From Saprospiraceae bacterium (GTDB lineage: Bacteria; Bacteroidota; Bacteroidia; Chitinophagales; Saprospiraceae): a stretch of 51,291 bases of DNA. Under the pieces are notes generated by a model. The model did not search any database. It was given only the letters and a program-made list of their open reading frames with translations, and had not been told where the DNA came from. Every line of letters starts with the position of its first letter. The first letter of the stretch is position 1. Location: contig JAHDFP010000023.1 of assembly GCA_020628095.1 (NCBI GenBank), positions 1 through 51,291 on the forward strand. Reading direction: 5' to 3'. Of the stretch, positions 1 through 9,282 are shown piece after piece. Position numbers and translations under genes: made by a program.

Positions 1-170
1 GGACTTATTCTTTCATACAGCGTGCGACCTTTTTTATTGTTGTTAGAATCGGTGGGTAGCACGGATTGATCTTTCTTATGGACTTGATCTGGCTCGGAGG
101 TTGTACTCTTACAGGCTAGAGCAAGTACTATTGATAATATGATATAAATACCCGGGTGAGAATATGGCAT
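1..170 (-). CDS. Lipoprotein, N-terminal fragment (cut by window edge)
   Basis: Reading the minus strand from the ATG at 170-168 gives an open frame of 56 codons that runs off the left edge. It begins with a hydrophobic segment ending in a lipobox (LALAC, Cys20) followed by a polar, Lys/Asn/Asp-rich stretch, which is the classical layout of a Bacteroidota lipoprotein with a flexible tether. An in-frame stop lies about 55 nt upstream of the ATG, so the frame starts locally. The functional domain would lie outside the window, so no role can be given. It is divergent from the T9SS gene at 346; the 175 bases between the two starts hold no promoter I could identify with certainty. Confidence 0.6.
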   Translation of the reverse strand, partial: MPYSHPGIYIILSIVLALACKSTTSEPDQVHKKDQSVLPTDSNNNKKGRTLYERIS

Positions 171-345
171 ATATATTATACGCTCTGATATAGGTATTAT
201 TATGGAAATTTGAAATGTAGATTATATAGGACAAATTGTAACGTGGACTTGAAGAAGACAGTATCAGGTCCGATTGTGGCTGGTCTAATATAAAATAAGG
301 TTAACTTTAGAGAGTAGTCTCCAAAGGTGCCCAGAATATTTTCTT

Positions 346-2454
346 ATGAAAATGATCCCAATACATTTTGTCATTTTGATCTTAGGTCTAAGCTCTAATT
401 TTGCACAGTCAACGTTTTCTCGCTATTATGACTACAAGGGAGATCAGTATAATCTTGCATCACAAATACGCAAATTCGAGGATCAAATTTTTCTTTTGGG
501 ATATACTCAGGTGAATACCTCGATCCATTCTGACTTTTTGATTTTGAATGATGATGGAGAGGAAATCTATAATCACAGATTCCATAATGCTTGGATCAGG
601 GATCTCACAGAAATTAGGGATAGTGTGTTTTATTCTTGGACTTATTATCGGGGAAGATCAAGAGAATTGCATGTCCAACAATATAGCGTCTATGGAGAAT
701 TATTACAATCGGTATCGACAACCATAGATAATGCCTATAATATTGATTTTTTCAAGATACAAAGATCAGAAGATAAAATTGTGACGGCAGGTCAGATACG
801 TGTATCAGAGAATAATAGAACAATAGTCAAGGGAGTGATTGTGATTTTTGATCTTGAATTGAATAAGGAAAAAACGATCACAATCGAACCGACCATGAAT
901 CTGGTACGAATGGGAGACATAGACTTCGATGAAGAAGGTAATTTCTATGTATCTTATGATGATCTGTTAGATGACGGAAAGGATATACGAAATCGTACCA
1001 TAAGGAAATATAGTGCTCAGGGCGAATTATTGTTTCAATACCCTGATTTTTCATTCGACGATGGTGAGTTTAGTCTTGTTCTTTCTGCTCTTTTGAGCAA
1101 TGGTGACATTGTTTTGGATTTATATGGACAAATCTCTCGATCTACGAATAATCCAAACGAAATGTATGATCTAATCTGTTATGGACCACAAGGAGAAATC
1201 CGATGGCTTACTAATTTAGATCCAATATCGACTATGGCAGGAAGGCGGATTGATAAATTAATAGAAACAGAAGATGGAAATATCATTCTAGTTGGACAGA
1301 GCTATAGCAATAGGGATAGGGTGGCTTCTATTGGATTTATGATAAAAGTCGATGCTAGTAATGGTAACTTGTTATGGGCAAGAGAGTATATTGACTGGAA
1401 TTCTGTAAATCTCATAGGGAATCAACAAACAGTCAATAGTATATTATATGATATTATAGATAAGGGTGATGTTTTGTACTCAAGTGGAAGGATGCAATAC
1501 AGCACTTTGTCAGATACTACTGGTTACCAACAATATTACGATTACTGGTTATTAAAAACAGATAAAGAAGGATGTCTGCAGTCAGATTGTGGAGGTCTAT
1601 ATGTTAATTTGACAGATAATGAAGTATATGAAGGGTTCGTAGAGACTAGCAAAATTTATGGAAATTGGTACTATGCCGAACCAGATGCACAAGAGGGAAT
1701 CGAAAAAGTGGCGATACTTAGGTATGGTCTGGATAATTATTTTAAAACATATAGAACAGAACAATATTTTGATATAATATTACCATACTACGAAAAATTT
1801 GATGATGATTTTATAGGGCAATCAGAAAATGGTCGACAGGTCTTTCTACATGATGAGAATGGAGAGAATCAAGTATTACTTTATGATTTTAGTTTGGAGC
1901 AAGGTGATTATTTTGAGTCAAGTTATTCAACTCATACCCTCCAAGTAGTAGAAACAGATACTATGCGACTAACAAATAAAAAAAAGCTGCAGTACTGGGA
2001 ACTAGCCTGTGTCGATAATCCGCAATATAGGATACGATGGATCGATGAAATAGGAACTTACTATGGTATCAAATGGCCAAAGGATTTCTGTAATGGAGAT
2101 TATGGTAATAAAAGATTCAATTGTTATTACAGATACGAAAGATTATACCACATGCACCCCGATGTAGATGATTGCTTATTTACAACTAGCATAGAGGAAT
2201 CAGTAGATAATAAATTAGAAGAAGTAAGACTTGTTCCAAATCCTGGTATGGAAAGTGTCCGGTTTTTGGGATTGGAGCAAATAGGACGTTTTAACCTTAA
2301 TATTTTTAATACGCAAGGACACTCTCTTTTGAAAGAAGAGATTAGCGGTAACAGAAAAGCATCAATTGATATTTCTTGGCTTGCATCAGGAGTGTATTAC
2401 TTTCATTTGACTCATACGGATAAGAGTGTTGTTCTTAAATTTATTAAGATGTAA
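346..2454 (+). CDS. Exported protein with T9SS type A sorting domain
   Basis: 702 aa. A Sec signal peptide ends near residue 21 (LGLSSNFAQS). The body has repeated short beta-strand units of the kind 'ILVGQSY...FMIKVDASNGNLLWAREY', which suggests a PQQ/WD-like beta-propeller, but I cannot assign a named family. The last ~75 residues (from LVPNPGMESVRF to VLKFIKM) form a T9SS type A C-terminal sorting domain: PNP motif, central GxY pattern (SGVYYFHL) and a basic tail. The product is therefore expected to cross the outer membrane and be attached to the surface or released. It converges with the cytochrome c gene, with only two bases between the stop codons and no terminator hairpin. Substrate or partner unknown. 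Confidence 0.85.
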   Translation: MKMIPIHFVILILGLSSNFAQSTFSRYYDYKGDQYNLASQIRKFEDQIFLLGYTQVNTSIHSDFLILNDDGEEIYNHRFHNAWIRDLTEIRDSVFYSWTYYRGRSRELHVQQYSVYGELLQSVSTTIDNAYNIDFFKIQRSEDKIVTAGQIRVSENNRTIVKGVIVIFDLELNKEKTITIEPTMNLVRMGDIDFDEEGNFYVSYDDLLDDGKDIRNRTIRKYSAQGELLFQYPDFSFDDGEFSLVLSALLSNGDIVLDLYGQISRSTNNPNEMYDLICYGPQGEIRWLTNLDPISTMAGRRIDKLIETEDGNIILVGQSYSNRDRVASIGFMIKVDASNGNLLWAREYIDWNSVNLIGNQQTVNSILYDIIDKGDVLYSSGRMQYSTLSDTTGYQQYYDYWLLKTDKEGCLQSDCGGLYVNLTDNEVYEGFVETSKIYGNWYYAEPDAQEGIEKVAILRYGLDNYFKTYRTEQYFDIILPYYEKFDDDFIGQSENGRQVFLHDENGENQVLLYDFSLEQGDYFESSYSTHTLQVVETDTMRLTNKKKLQYWELACVDNPQYRIRWIDEIGTYYGIKWPKDFCNGDYGNKRFNCYYRYERLYHMHPDVDDCLFTTSIEESVDNKLEEVRLVPNPGMESVRFLGLEQIGRFNLNIFNTQGHSLLKEEISGNRKASIDISWLASGVYYFHLTHTDKSVVLKFIKM

Positions 2455-2456
2455 TC

Positions 2457-2951
2457 CTACCTTCTCAAAGTCTCAGAATACTTAGCTACAGCAAGTATTT
2501 GGTCTTCGGATAACAAGTTGTTGTATGGTGTCATAAGTCCTTTACCAAAGTATATCTGAGCGACACTTTCTTCCAGACCTATTTTGGATATACTTAAGTC
2601 TTTGGCGCCATTGATTTTCATATCTCCTTTTGCACCATGACAAATTGTACAATGAAGCCTGTATAATTTTTTGGCGTCTATGTCTGAGGCATCGGCGCTA
2701 GAGACAATTTCTTTGGCTTTTTTGAGTTGCTCAGGGGGTACGGGTTCGCTTTGTGCTTCTTCTTTCTTTTCAGGCTCGACCTCTTCTACTTCTTCTTTTA
2801 TTGGTTCTTCTTTTTTTACTGGTTTAGATTCTACCACGGTTTTTTTTGTTGGTTTTTTGGGCGTGGTACTTTTTTTAGGTGTATCGCCACCACAAGCTAT
2901 AATGAATACAGAAAGTAAAAGAATAGTGAGTTGCTTTGAGTATTTATACAT
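2457..2951 (-). CDS. Lipoprotein c-type cytochrome
   Basis: 164 aa. Lipobox FIIAC with Cys20, then a low-complexity Lys/Glu/Pro tether (about residues 24-75), then a compact class I cytochrome c domain (about 95-164). The haem-binding motif is CTICH (C101, C104, H105), and GLMTPY supplies the likely distal methionine ligand (M140). The layout fits a membrane-anchored periplasmic electron carrier. It lies last in a minus-strand series: small membrane protein (to 5051), AhpD-like protein (to 4431), FAD dehydrogenase (to 3000), then 48 bases, then this gene. Electron transfer from the FAD enzyme is an appealing idea but the compartments differ, because the FAD enzyme has no export signal. Overlapping plus-strand frames here come from the repetitive Lys/Glu codons and are not genes. 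Confidence 0.88.
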   Translation of the reverse strand: MYKYSKQLTILLLSVFIIACGGDTPKKSTTPKKPTKKTVVESKPVKKEEPIKEEVEEVEPEKKEEAQSEPVPPEQLKKAKEIVSSADASDIDAKKLYRLHCTICHGAKGDMKINGAKDLSISKIGLEESVAQIYFGKGLMTPYNNLLSEDQILAVAKYSETLRR

Positions 2952-2999
2952 TCGGTTTGATTGATATTATAATCCAATATTAATAAAAATATCCTTGTC

Positions 3000-4415
3000 T
3001 TAGATGTCTAATATTTTGTGTGGATTCAATAACAACTTAGGGTCTAGAGTTCGCTTTAGCTTTTTCATCGTTTCTATTTCTTCTGGTGTTCTGCATAGTG
3101 CCAGATATTGCTTCTTATGTAGTCCGATACCGTGCTCGGCTGATACAGAGCCACCTAGGGCTTTGATAGGGCTGTATATGACATCATTGATTTTGTTTTT
3201 GAGAGATGTGTCTTCTGATACCTTCCCTATAATAAAATGAACATTGCCATCAGCCACATGACCAAAGGGAAAGATCTTTTCTACTCCTTCTATTTTTTCT
3301 AGCTCTTGGCTCATTTTTGAGACAGCGTCGCCTATATCAGAGATAGGAATACTTATGTCAAAATGTTGGTCATAATTACACTGTACGACCAGTGCATGCA
3401 CATCCTCTCTTATTTTCCAAAACCACTCGAGATCTGATTGTGTATGGGCCAAAGTGGCATCTTCGATTATTTCTTTTTCCAGTGCCTGTTCGAGTAGATG
3501 ACTTAGGAGTTCGTTGTCTTTTTCCTGATTGCTGCCCATGATTTCCATAAGCACATAAAAAGAATATCCATGCGGCAGAGGGGGCTTAGAGTGGGCTGGG
3601 GGGCTGGTCATTGCTCGGTAGGTGTTTCCCCAGATAAGCTCATAGCCACTTAAGGCCCCTGCTGAGCCTTTATCCAAATGCTTGAGCAGCGCAATGACAT
3701 TCTCGTAAGAATTGATCCCGACAAAAGCACTGCATCGACTCTGTGGGGGTTCTATGAGTTTCAGTACCGCCTTAGTGATTACGCCAAGAGTGCCTTCTGA
3801 GCCTATGAATAAATGCTTCAGGTCATAAGCGGAGTTATCTTTGATAATCTTTTTGAGTCCGCTGATGATCGTACCATCCATAAGAACAGTTTCCAGACCC
3901 AAAATAAGTTGCCTTGTCATACCATATCGGAATACTCTCAGACCGCCTGCATTAGTAGAGATGATACCGCCAATCTGCGCCGTTCCTTTCGCTCCGAAAT
4001 TAAGAGGAAAGAGTAGCTTATTGTTTTTAGCCTCTTGCTGTATCCTTTCTAGGACAACACCAGCCTCTACTGTCATCGTCCGACTTCCAGTATCGGTTTC
4101 GATAATCTTATTGAGATTTTGCATGGAGATAATGACCTCATTACCCTGTGGTTCTGTGCTCCCCACTAGATTAGTCAATCCACCGAAAACGATAACTGGT
4201 ACATCGTGAGCGTTACAAGACTTGAGTATAACCGACACATCTTCTGTTGTGCTTGGAAGTGTATAGGCAAGTGCATTAAGGCCATCATTCATTTTCCAGA
4301 TGTGATAGTACTTGTCTTCCAGATCAGCTCCAGTTAGTACTTTATCGGCTCCTAGTTGATCTCGTAGTGCACTTATCAGCGCATTGCCACTTTCTATGAC
4401 TTTGTTCTCTGGCAT
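3000..4415 (-). CDS. FAD-binding oxidoreductase, D-2-hydroxyglutarate dehydrogenase-like (GlcD/D2HGDH family)
   Basis: 471 aa, normal length for the family and without signal peptide, hence cytoplasmic. N-terminal PCMH-type FAD domain: GGLTNLVGS (FAD pyrophosphate loop, usually GGNTGLVGG), NFGAKGTAQIGGIISTNAGG, and LFIGSEGTLGVIT. C-terminal FAD-oxidase domain: FGHVADGNVH (metal-site histidines), SVSAEHGIGLHKK, and the terminal LDPKLLLNPHKIL. These match D-2-hydroxyacid / D-2-hydroxyglutarate dehydrogenases and glycolate oxidase subunit D. In the strand before the active site, the family's usual KYDLSLP appears as HFDISIP, so the lysine I associate with substrate carboxylate binding is replaced by His and the substrate should be left open. 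Separated by only 15 bases from the AhpD-like gene upstream, so probably cotranscribed with it. Confidence 0.85.
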   Translation of the reverse strand: MPENKVIESGNALISALRDQLGADKVLTGADLEDKYYHIWKMNDGLNALAYTLPSTTEDVSVILKSCNAHDVPVIVFGGLTNLVGSTEPQGNEVIISMQNLNKIIETDTGSRTMTVEAGVVLERIQQEAKNNKLLFPLNFGAKGTAQIGGIISTNAGGLRVFRYGMTRQLILGLETVLMDGTIISGLKKIIKDNSAYDLKHLFIGSEGTLGVITKAVLKLIEPPQSRCSAFVGINSYENVIALLKHLDKGSAGALSGYELIWGNTYRAMTSPPAHSKPPLPHGYSFYVLMEIMGSNQEKDNELLSHLLEQALEKEIIEDATLAHTQSDLEWFWKIREDVHALVVQCNYDQHFDISIPISDIGDAVSKMSQELEKIEGVEKIFPFGHVADGNVHFIIGKVSEDTSLKNKINDVIYSPIKALGGSVSAEHGIGLHKKQYLALCRTPEEIETMKKLKRTLDPKLLLNPHKILDI

Positions 4416-4430
4416 CTTGTACTTATTCGC

Positions 4431-5030
4431 TTAATATTTATGTTTTCCTCGTGTCCATCCGTTTGTGCTGAGATATTTGTCGCCATCTTCTGCGGCTGGT
4501 TCTTCCAGTTGCGTACCCATACTATCATTCCATCTATTGAGATATCCGAAGAGGGCTATGACTCCCATGATTTCGACAATTTCGCCATCGTCCCAGTGCT
4601 TTCTCATATTTTCGGACAATTCATCATTCACGGCATTGGGTACAGAGGAAGCGGCTATGGCCAGATCAAAGGCAGCTCTTTCTCCGTCAGAGAATGCAGG
4701 ATAGGTTTTGTAATCCCATATATTATTGAGTTTGTCTTCTTCCGAGCCATAGCGTACAGCCGCACGGATGGCATGTGCTTCACAGTATCTACAACCCGTA
4801 CTCATACTAGATAGATAGGCTATCTGTCTTTTTAGTGCACTAGTGACTCTGCCTTTATTCTCCATAACGGCTTTATTCATCTCCAGAAAAGCATCGGCTA
4901 TCCGAGGACGTCTCATCATCGTGAATATACTATTAGGTGTAAATCCAAGTGTTTCTTTGTAGAATGTAGCCATCTCTTGGGCTTTCTTACTGGCATTCTC
5001 CTCGATAGGAGAAACTAGTGGTTTCTTCAT
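4431..5030 (-). CDS. Carboxymuconolactone decarboxylase / AhpD-like peroxidase-related protein
   Basis: 199 aa all-helical protein of the AhpD-like superfamily. The key segment is SSMSTGCRYCEAHAI, giving a CxxC pair (C80, C83) and H86, the redox-active arrangement of alkylhydroperoxidase-like members rather than of true gamma-carboxymuconolactone decarboxylases, which lack the CxxC. Upstream helices (FTPNSIFTMMRRPRIADAFLEMNKAVM) match the 'peroxidase-related enzyme' subgroup. It precedes the FAD dehydrogenase by 15 bases; coexpression would let it remove peroxide made by a flavoenzyme, which is inference. No signal peptide, so cytoplasmic. Confidence 0.85.
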   Translation of the reverse strand: MKKPLVSPIEENASKKAQEMATFYKETLGFTPNSIFTMMRRPRIADAFLEMNKAVMENKGRVTSALKRQIAYLSSMSTGCRYCEAHAIRAAVRYGSEEDKLNNIWDYKTYPAFSDGERAAFDLAIAASSVPNAVNDELSENMRKHWDDGEIVEIMGVIALFGYLNRWNDSMGTQLEEPAAEDGDKYLSTNGWTRGKHKY

Positions 5031-5050
5031 TTATTTCTGATAATTTATTC

Positions 5051-5575
5051 TTAAAAACTAAGTCTCATAGATAGACCTGTGGCGCCTAAGTCTATGGACA
5101 AATTTGATTCTTTTTCTTTATAGATAATATCTTGAGAAGTGTCTCTAGCTAGGCTGTTGTTGTAGGTTTTTATAGCTCTAGATTTATAAGAAGAGGATAT
5201 CGACAGATTAGCCAATGATACAACCGCTGGAAAGGTAGCCAATGCCAAAGTATATGCTCCCACATAATAACCACCGCTACACTCGAATTCGCTTCTTAGA
5301 CATCCATCTGCGAGCATCATGGAGATGCCGCCTCCGATCATACCGATAGATATCCATCCTGGTACTCTAGATTGTTTTTTTGCTTTGAGGGATTTAGTGT
5401 AGTAAGAATAGGCTTCTTCCTGAGGTTTGATTATATCTCCTAACTCTTGGAAGGTGTATGGATTGTTTTGGAACAAAAATTTGCCCTTCTCTATTTTCTG
5501 GATATAAAAGTTGTCTTCTTGAGAAATACCCTGATAAGCAAAGAAAAGCAATAAGAAGACTATTATATGTTTCAT
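5051..5575 (-). CDS. Hypothetical exported / membrane protein
   Basis: I place the start at the ATG 5575-5573 (174 aa), because it opens directly with a signal peptide (MKHIIVFLLLFFAYQGISQ); the frame can be extended 12 codons upstream but that adds only polar residues in front of the signal. After a helical region there are two weakly hydrophobic stretches separated by CLRSEFECSGG, then a polar tail ending in the short beta-like sequence SIDLGATGLSMRLSF. The protein resembles small Bacteroidota envelope proteins of unknown function. It is 20 bases upstream of the AhpD-like gene and 117 bases downstream of the DUF58 gene, so it may head the redox gene series. Confidence 0.65.
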   Translation of the reverse strand: MKHIIVFLLLFFAYQGISQEDNFYIQKIEKGKFLFQNNPYTFQELGDIIKPQEEAYSYYTKSLKAKKQSRVPGWISIGMIGGGISMMLADGCLRSEFECSGGYYVGAYTLALATFPAVVSLANLSISSSYKSRAIKTYNNSLARDTSQDIIYKEKESNLSIDLGATGLSMRLSF

Positions 5576-5692
5576 GAAATCTATATAATTATTTGGATGC
5601 GGTAAGCGCATACAATATTAAGGAAAATGATAAGGCGTTAATGTCGGTGGATTGTTATTTTTTCTAATATAACGAAGCGAACCTTTATTTCG

Positions 5693-7021
5693 TCATATCA
5701 TTCTTTTGTCTTTTATCTCCAGATAACGATTGATAACATTTATGGATAAGTCTTCTGGTGCGGTCAGTATCGTTTGTATTTTTTCTATGTTAAGTCTGTG
5801 CGCGATGCGTTCTTTTTCGTAGATGGCTTTTTCTGAAAACGTTTTCAGGTAGATGTCCGACTTTGTTTTAGATTCTTTTTGTGTCATGGATAATATTTCC
5901 GTATTGACAAAAAGAATAACGACGAGGAGATGTCGTTTAGATAATCCTTTTAGATAAGGAAGGTTTCTTTCCATATCTATTTCGTTCTCAAAATTAGTGA
6001 AGAAGAGCAGGATGCTGCGACGGTTGATCCGACGCCTGAGCGTGTGATAGAGTAGTTCGAAATTCGATTCTTTGAATTTTGTTTTTTGGTTATAGAGCTG
6101 AAGAGAAATATTTTCTAACTGGCCAGTTATAGATTTAGCCTGGACGATGGTTTCCATCTTATCCGAGAAAGTGATAAGTCCAGCCTTATCATATTTCTTA
6201 AGTATAATATTAGATATAACTAGTGCAGAATTTATGGAGTGATCGAGTAAGGTGAGATCGTAGAATGGCATCTTCATAGACCTTCCCATATCCACGATGC
6301 TGTAGACCATTTGAGATCTTGTATTCTGATATTGATTGACGACCAGTTGGTTTTTTCTGGAGGTCGCTTTCCAGTTGATGTTTTTTATATTATCACCTTG
6401 CATGTAAGGTTTGATATATTCAAACTCATCTGATTCTCCTAATTTTCTGGTTTGTCTGACGCCAGCTAAGAAGGCATTTTTAGAGAATACTTGCAGCTCA
6501 TACTTTCGCATTTGTAATATACTCGGATGTACTTCTGCATCTAATTCTTCGTTATAAATAATTCTTTTTTCTACGAATCCTAATTTTGGATTTTGTACGT
6601 ATAATAAAAGATTACCAAACGCATACTTGCCTCTTTCTATTGGCCTTATGTAATGCTGATGTTCTACAGGCTCAGAGGTCAGCATTTGGTCTTTCAATAT
6701 TTCTGACCTATGCTGTAACTGATAAGGGAGTTCGTCATATAGCGTTCCTCGGAGAGACCAGTTTGTTTCGTTAGTGATTTTATATCCTACAGCTTGTTCG
6801 TCACCTAGTGATAGTTTTTCTACCACATTACGAGTACAGATAATCTTGTCGGATATAAAATATAATATGCCCCAGTCTAGCATGACAAGAAAGACAAATC
6901 CGAAAAATACAATCTTAGAAAAAAAGAAAAGAGAAGGAAACGAATAGGCTAGTATAAACAGGAAAACGCATAAGGCTAATCCGTAAAAAAATCTATTTGT
7001 TATATATGTATGAGGTAGCAC
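5693..7021 (-). CDS. DUF58 domain protein with vWA-like fold
   Basis: 442 aa. Two N-terminal membrane helices (about residues 12-32 and 36-56), then a beta-rich region, then the DUF58 core with the signature EYIKPYMQGDNIKNINWKAT (201-220) followed by a vWA-like domain with a MIDAS-type DMGRSM (D244). DUF58 proteins are the usual partners of MoxR AAA ATPases, and the preceding MoxR gene ends immediately before this one. The start is a GTG at 7021-7019, directly after the MoxR TAA; no ATG exists before the membrane helices. Last gene of the five-gene operon beginning at 11805. The likely role is cell-envelope integrity or assembly, known only in general terms for this family. Confidence 0.88.
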   Translation of the reverse strand: MLPHTYITNRFFYGLALCVFLFILAYSFPSLFFFSKIVFFGFVFLVMLDWGILYFISDKIICTRNVVEKLSLGDEQAVGYKITNETNWSLRGTLYDELPYQLQHRSEILKDQMLTSEPVEHQHYIRPIERGKYAFGNLLLYVQNPKLGFVEKRIIYNEELDAEVHPSILQMRKYELQVFSKNAFLAGVRQTRKLGESDEFEYIKPYMQGDNIKNINWKATSRKNQLVVNQYQNTRSQMVYSIVDMGRSMKMPFYDLTLLDHSINSALVISNIILKKYDKAGLITFSDKMETIVQAKSITGQLENISLQLYNQKTKFKESNFELLYHTLRRRINRRSILLFFTNFENEIDMERNLPYLKGLSKRHLLVVILFVNTEILSMTQKESKTKSDIYLKTFSEKAIYEKERIAHRLNIEKIQTILTAPEDLSINVINRYLEIKDKRMI

Positions 7022-8053
7022 TTATCTTGGTACTTCTACAGATTTGATAATTTCCTCTATAATCATAAAGCTATCTAATCCTTCCATCTCTGCATCTGGC
7101 GTAAGAATCAGACGATGATTAAGTATGTGTGGTGCAACAAACTGTACATCGTCTGGTATCAGGAAGTCTCGACCTGCTATTACAGCTGTGACCTTACTGG
7201 AGACCAGTAATGCGAGTGAAGCACGTGGAGAGGCACCGAGGTAGACCTTAGCATGATGTCTGGTCTCCTGCACAATCTGAGTGATGTACTCTAGCATTTG
7301 CTTTTCGACATGGATCTTATCTATGACTTCTTGTATGTCTTTTAGTTTCGATTGATCGAGAATGGCGTGTATAATGGATAAGTCAGGTTTTCCCGTTTTA
7401 TTTTTGAATCTTTCTAATATTCTTAACTCTTCTTGCTCAGTAGGGTAGGACATTTTGACTTTCATCAGAAATCTGTCTAGCTGCGCCTCTGGTAACCTGT
7501 ATGTACCTTCTTGTTCTATAGGATTTTGAGTCGCTATCACAATAAATGGTTCTGTCATAGGGTAGGTCACACCATCAAAAGAAATTTGCTTTTCTTCCAT
7601 TACCTCGAACAAGGCCGACTGTGTTTTGGCAGGCGCGCGATTTATTTCGTCTATAAGTATAACGTTAGAGAAGATTGGTCCTTTTTGGAAAGAGAAGGTA
7701 GATTTCTTCATGTTGAATATAGAGGTGCCGATAATATCCGCAGGCATTAGGTCTGGCGTAAACTGTATTCTAGAAAAATCAGTATTAATTGTTTTGGCGA
7801 AGACTTTTGCACTGAGTGTCTTGGCAATGCCAGGAACACCTTCTAGTAATATATGCCCCCCAGCGATAACAGAAGTTATCATTAGTTCGATGAGGTCTTC
7901 TTGACCTATGATTACTTTATTGCACTCTTCTTTGAGCCGTTGTATATTATCCCTGACTGGTGTGAGGTCTAATGTATTCCTGAAAAGTGAAGTGTCACCT
8001 GCATTAGTGTTTAGCTCTTGAGATGGGTTTGGCTCTTCTATATTTTCTTCCAT
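7022..8053 (-). CDS. MoxR-family AAA+ ATPase
   Basis: 343 aa, typical length. Walker A EGVPGIAKT (71-79), Walker B VILIDEINRA with D135/E136, followed by the MoxR hallmark AKTQSALFEVMEE, sensor 1 IATQNPIEQEGTYRLPEAQLDRF and a C-terminal lid with GASPRASLAL. MoxR ATPases act as chaperone-like remodelers for vWA/DUF58 proteins. The gene lies between DUF4350 (2 bases away) and DUF58 (0 bases), so the ATPase and its probable DUF58 client are translated from one message. Confidence 0.95.
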   Translation of the reverse strand: MEENIEEPNPSQELNTNAGDTSLFRNTLDLTPVRDNIQRLKEECNKVIIGQEDLIELMITSVIAGGHILLEGVPGIAKTLSAKVFAKTINTDFSRIQFTPDLMPADIIGTSIFNMKKSTFSFQKGPIFSNVILIDEINRAPAKTQSALFEVMEEKQISFDGVTYPMTEPFIVIATQNPIEQEGTYRLPEAQLDRFLMKVKMSYPTEQEELRILERFKNKTGKPDLSIIHAILDQSKLKDIQEVIDKIHVEKQMLEYITQIVQETRHHAKVYLGASPRASLALLVSSKVTAVIAGRDFLIPDDVQFVAPHILNHRLILTPDAEMEGLDSFMIIEEIIKSVEVPR

Positions 8054-8055
8054 TG

Positions 8056-9282
8056 TTATTTCGCTTTTTTGTAGAATGATTCGATTTGTTTATGTAATAC
8101 TATAAGTTGTTCGTCAGTGAAATCTGAGCTTTCTGCACTATTAAATTTGTGCATGAGATTCTCTATGTCGCTTAATTCGATTTTTGTTTTTTTGCTCAAC
8201 GCTCTGCTATAGTCTTCTACATTAGGATCTATGTTGTATTTCTTTTTTATGTTGTGTAAGAAATTAGCTTTGATGTGTTTGACCAGCTTATGATTTTGGT
8301 TTTGATTTTTATATAACTCGCTTAGAGTCTGTATGTACTCCATGGAAGTGTTGATGTTCTTTTTTACCATAGGTACTACTCTTTGCTTTCTCTTGCCTCG
8401 AAAGAAAGCAAACAAAATCATACCGCCTATTGTAAGATAATATGACCACCTGAGACTATCTGTCTGTAGGATAAAATCTATAGGACTTTTTCTATTGGCA
8501 GGATCATAATAAAATCTATTTTTTGGTTTGTCCAAGACAACTTTCTCTGCGGGTAGATAGGAAAAGACTTTGTTGAAATGAGGTAGGTAATAATCTTGTA
8601 GACTACCATAATTAGTAAATAAGTTAGGAATCGTATGTATATAGATATATCCCGAATCTATCTGGATTCTTCCGAAAAAAGAACGATAATAGTTGTGGTT
8701 GTAAGCAAGCTCTTCTATATAACCTAATGAGTCCTCTACAAAAGTTGTATGAGTCACCTTTCTTGGTTTCTCGATATTATAGATATATTTCTTATAGCAT
8801 AACACGGTGGTATCCTCAGATATGAAGTTCATGTCAAAACAAAATGTGGTATCCGCTATTACATCATACGGTGTGACCATATTGTCTCCACTGAGGTCTA
8901 TGAGAGAGTCATATTTTTCGTTCAGCACATCTATTCTTCTGGCTATAATAAGTGCATTATTGCCAGCAGAGATGTACTCAATAAATTTATCTTTTTCGTA
9001 AGAGTTAAAACGAATTTGATCTCCTATGGTTACGTAAAGGTTGTCCTCGCCTTTTTCTAAGTAGACACTATCTGCTTCGTTAAGGTTGAGATTCTCAAGC
9101 CCATATTTTTCTTCTATAAGAGATTTGAATAGGTAAAGGTCGTTGGGTTCGTTGGACTCGTAATTGTAATGTGAGAACCAATTATAATCAGGTACTTCTT
9201 TGACCTCATAGAATGTGATTATAAGAACTCCTATAAGGAGAAAGAAACTGAGTATAAGTAATATGATTTTTGCCCTAGACAT
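8056..9282 (-). CDS. DUF4350 domain membrane protein
   Basis: 408 aa. N-terminal membrane helix (about 6-24), an extracytoplasmic domain (25-280) with the DUF4350 pattern (YLFKSLIEEKYG near the start; a GATase-like strand with NNALIIARR), a second helix at about 282-297, then a basic cytoplasmic tail of mostly helical character. DUF4350 genes sit between DUF4129 and MoxR in the conserved Bacteroidota envelope operon. It overlaps the DUF4129 gene by 8 bases. Biochemical function is unknown; position suggests it is a membrane partner of the MoxR/DUF58 pair. Confidence 0.8.
   Translation of the reverse strand: MSRAKIILLILSFFLLIGVLIITFYEVKEVPDYNWFSHYNYESNEPNDLYLFKSLIEEKYGLENLNLNEADSVYLEKGEDNLYVTIGDQIRFNSYEKDKFIEYISAGNNALIIARRIDVLNEKYDSLIDLSGDNMVTPYDVIADTTFCFDMNFISEDTTVLCYKKYIYNIEKPRKVTHTTFVEDSLGYIEELAYNHNYYRSFFGRIQIDSGYIYIHTIPNLFTNYGSLQDYYLPHFNKVFSYLPAEKVVLDKPKNRFYYDPANRKSPIDFILQTDSLRWSYYLTIGGMILFAFFRGKRKQRVVPMVKKNINTSMEYIQTLSELYKNQNQNHKLVKHIKANFLHNIKKKYNIDPNVEDYSRALSKKTKIELSDIENLMHKFNSAESSDFTDEQLIVLHKQIESFYKKAK

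Noticed and set aside
2671-2964. Plus-strand frames opposite the cytochrome c gene
   Set aside because: They are complements of the repetitive Lys/Glu/Pro tether; the cytochrome motif and lipobox are on the minus strand.
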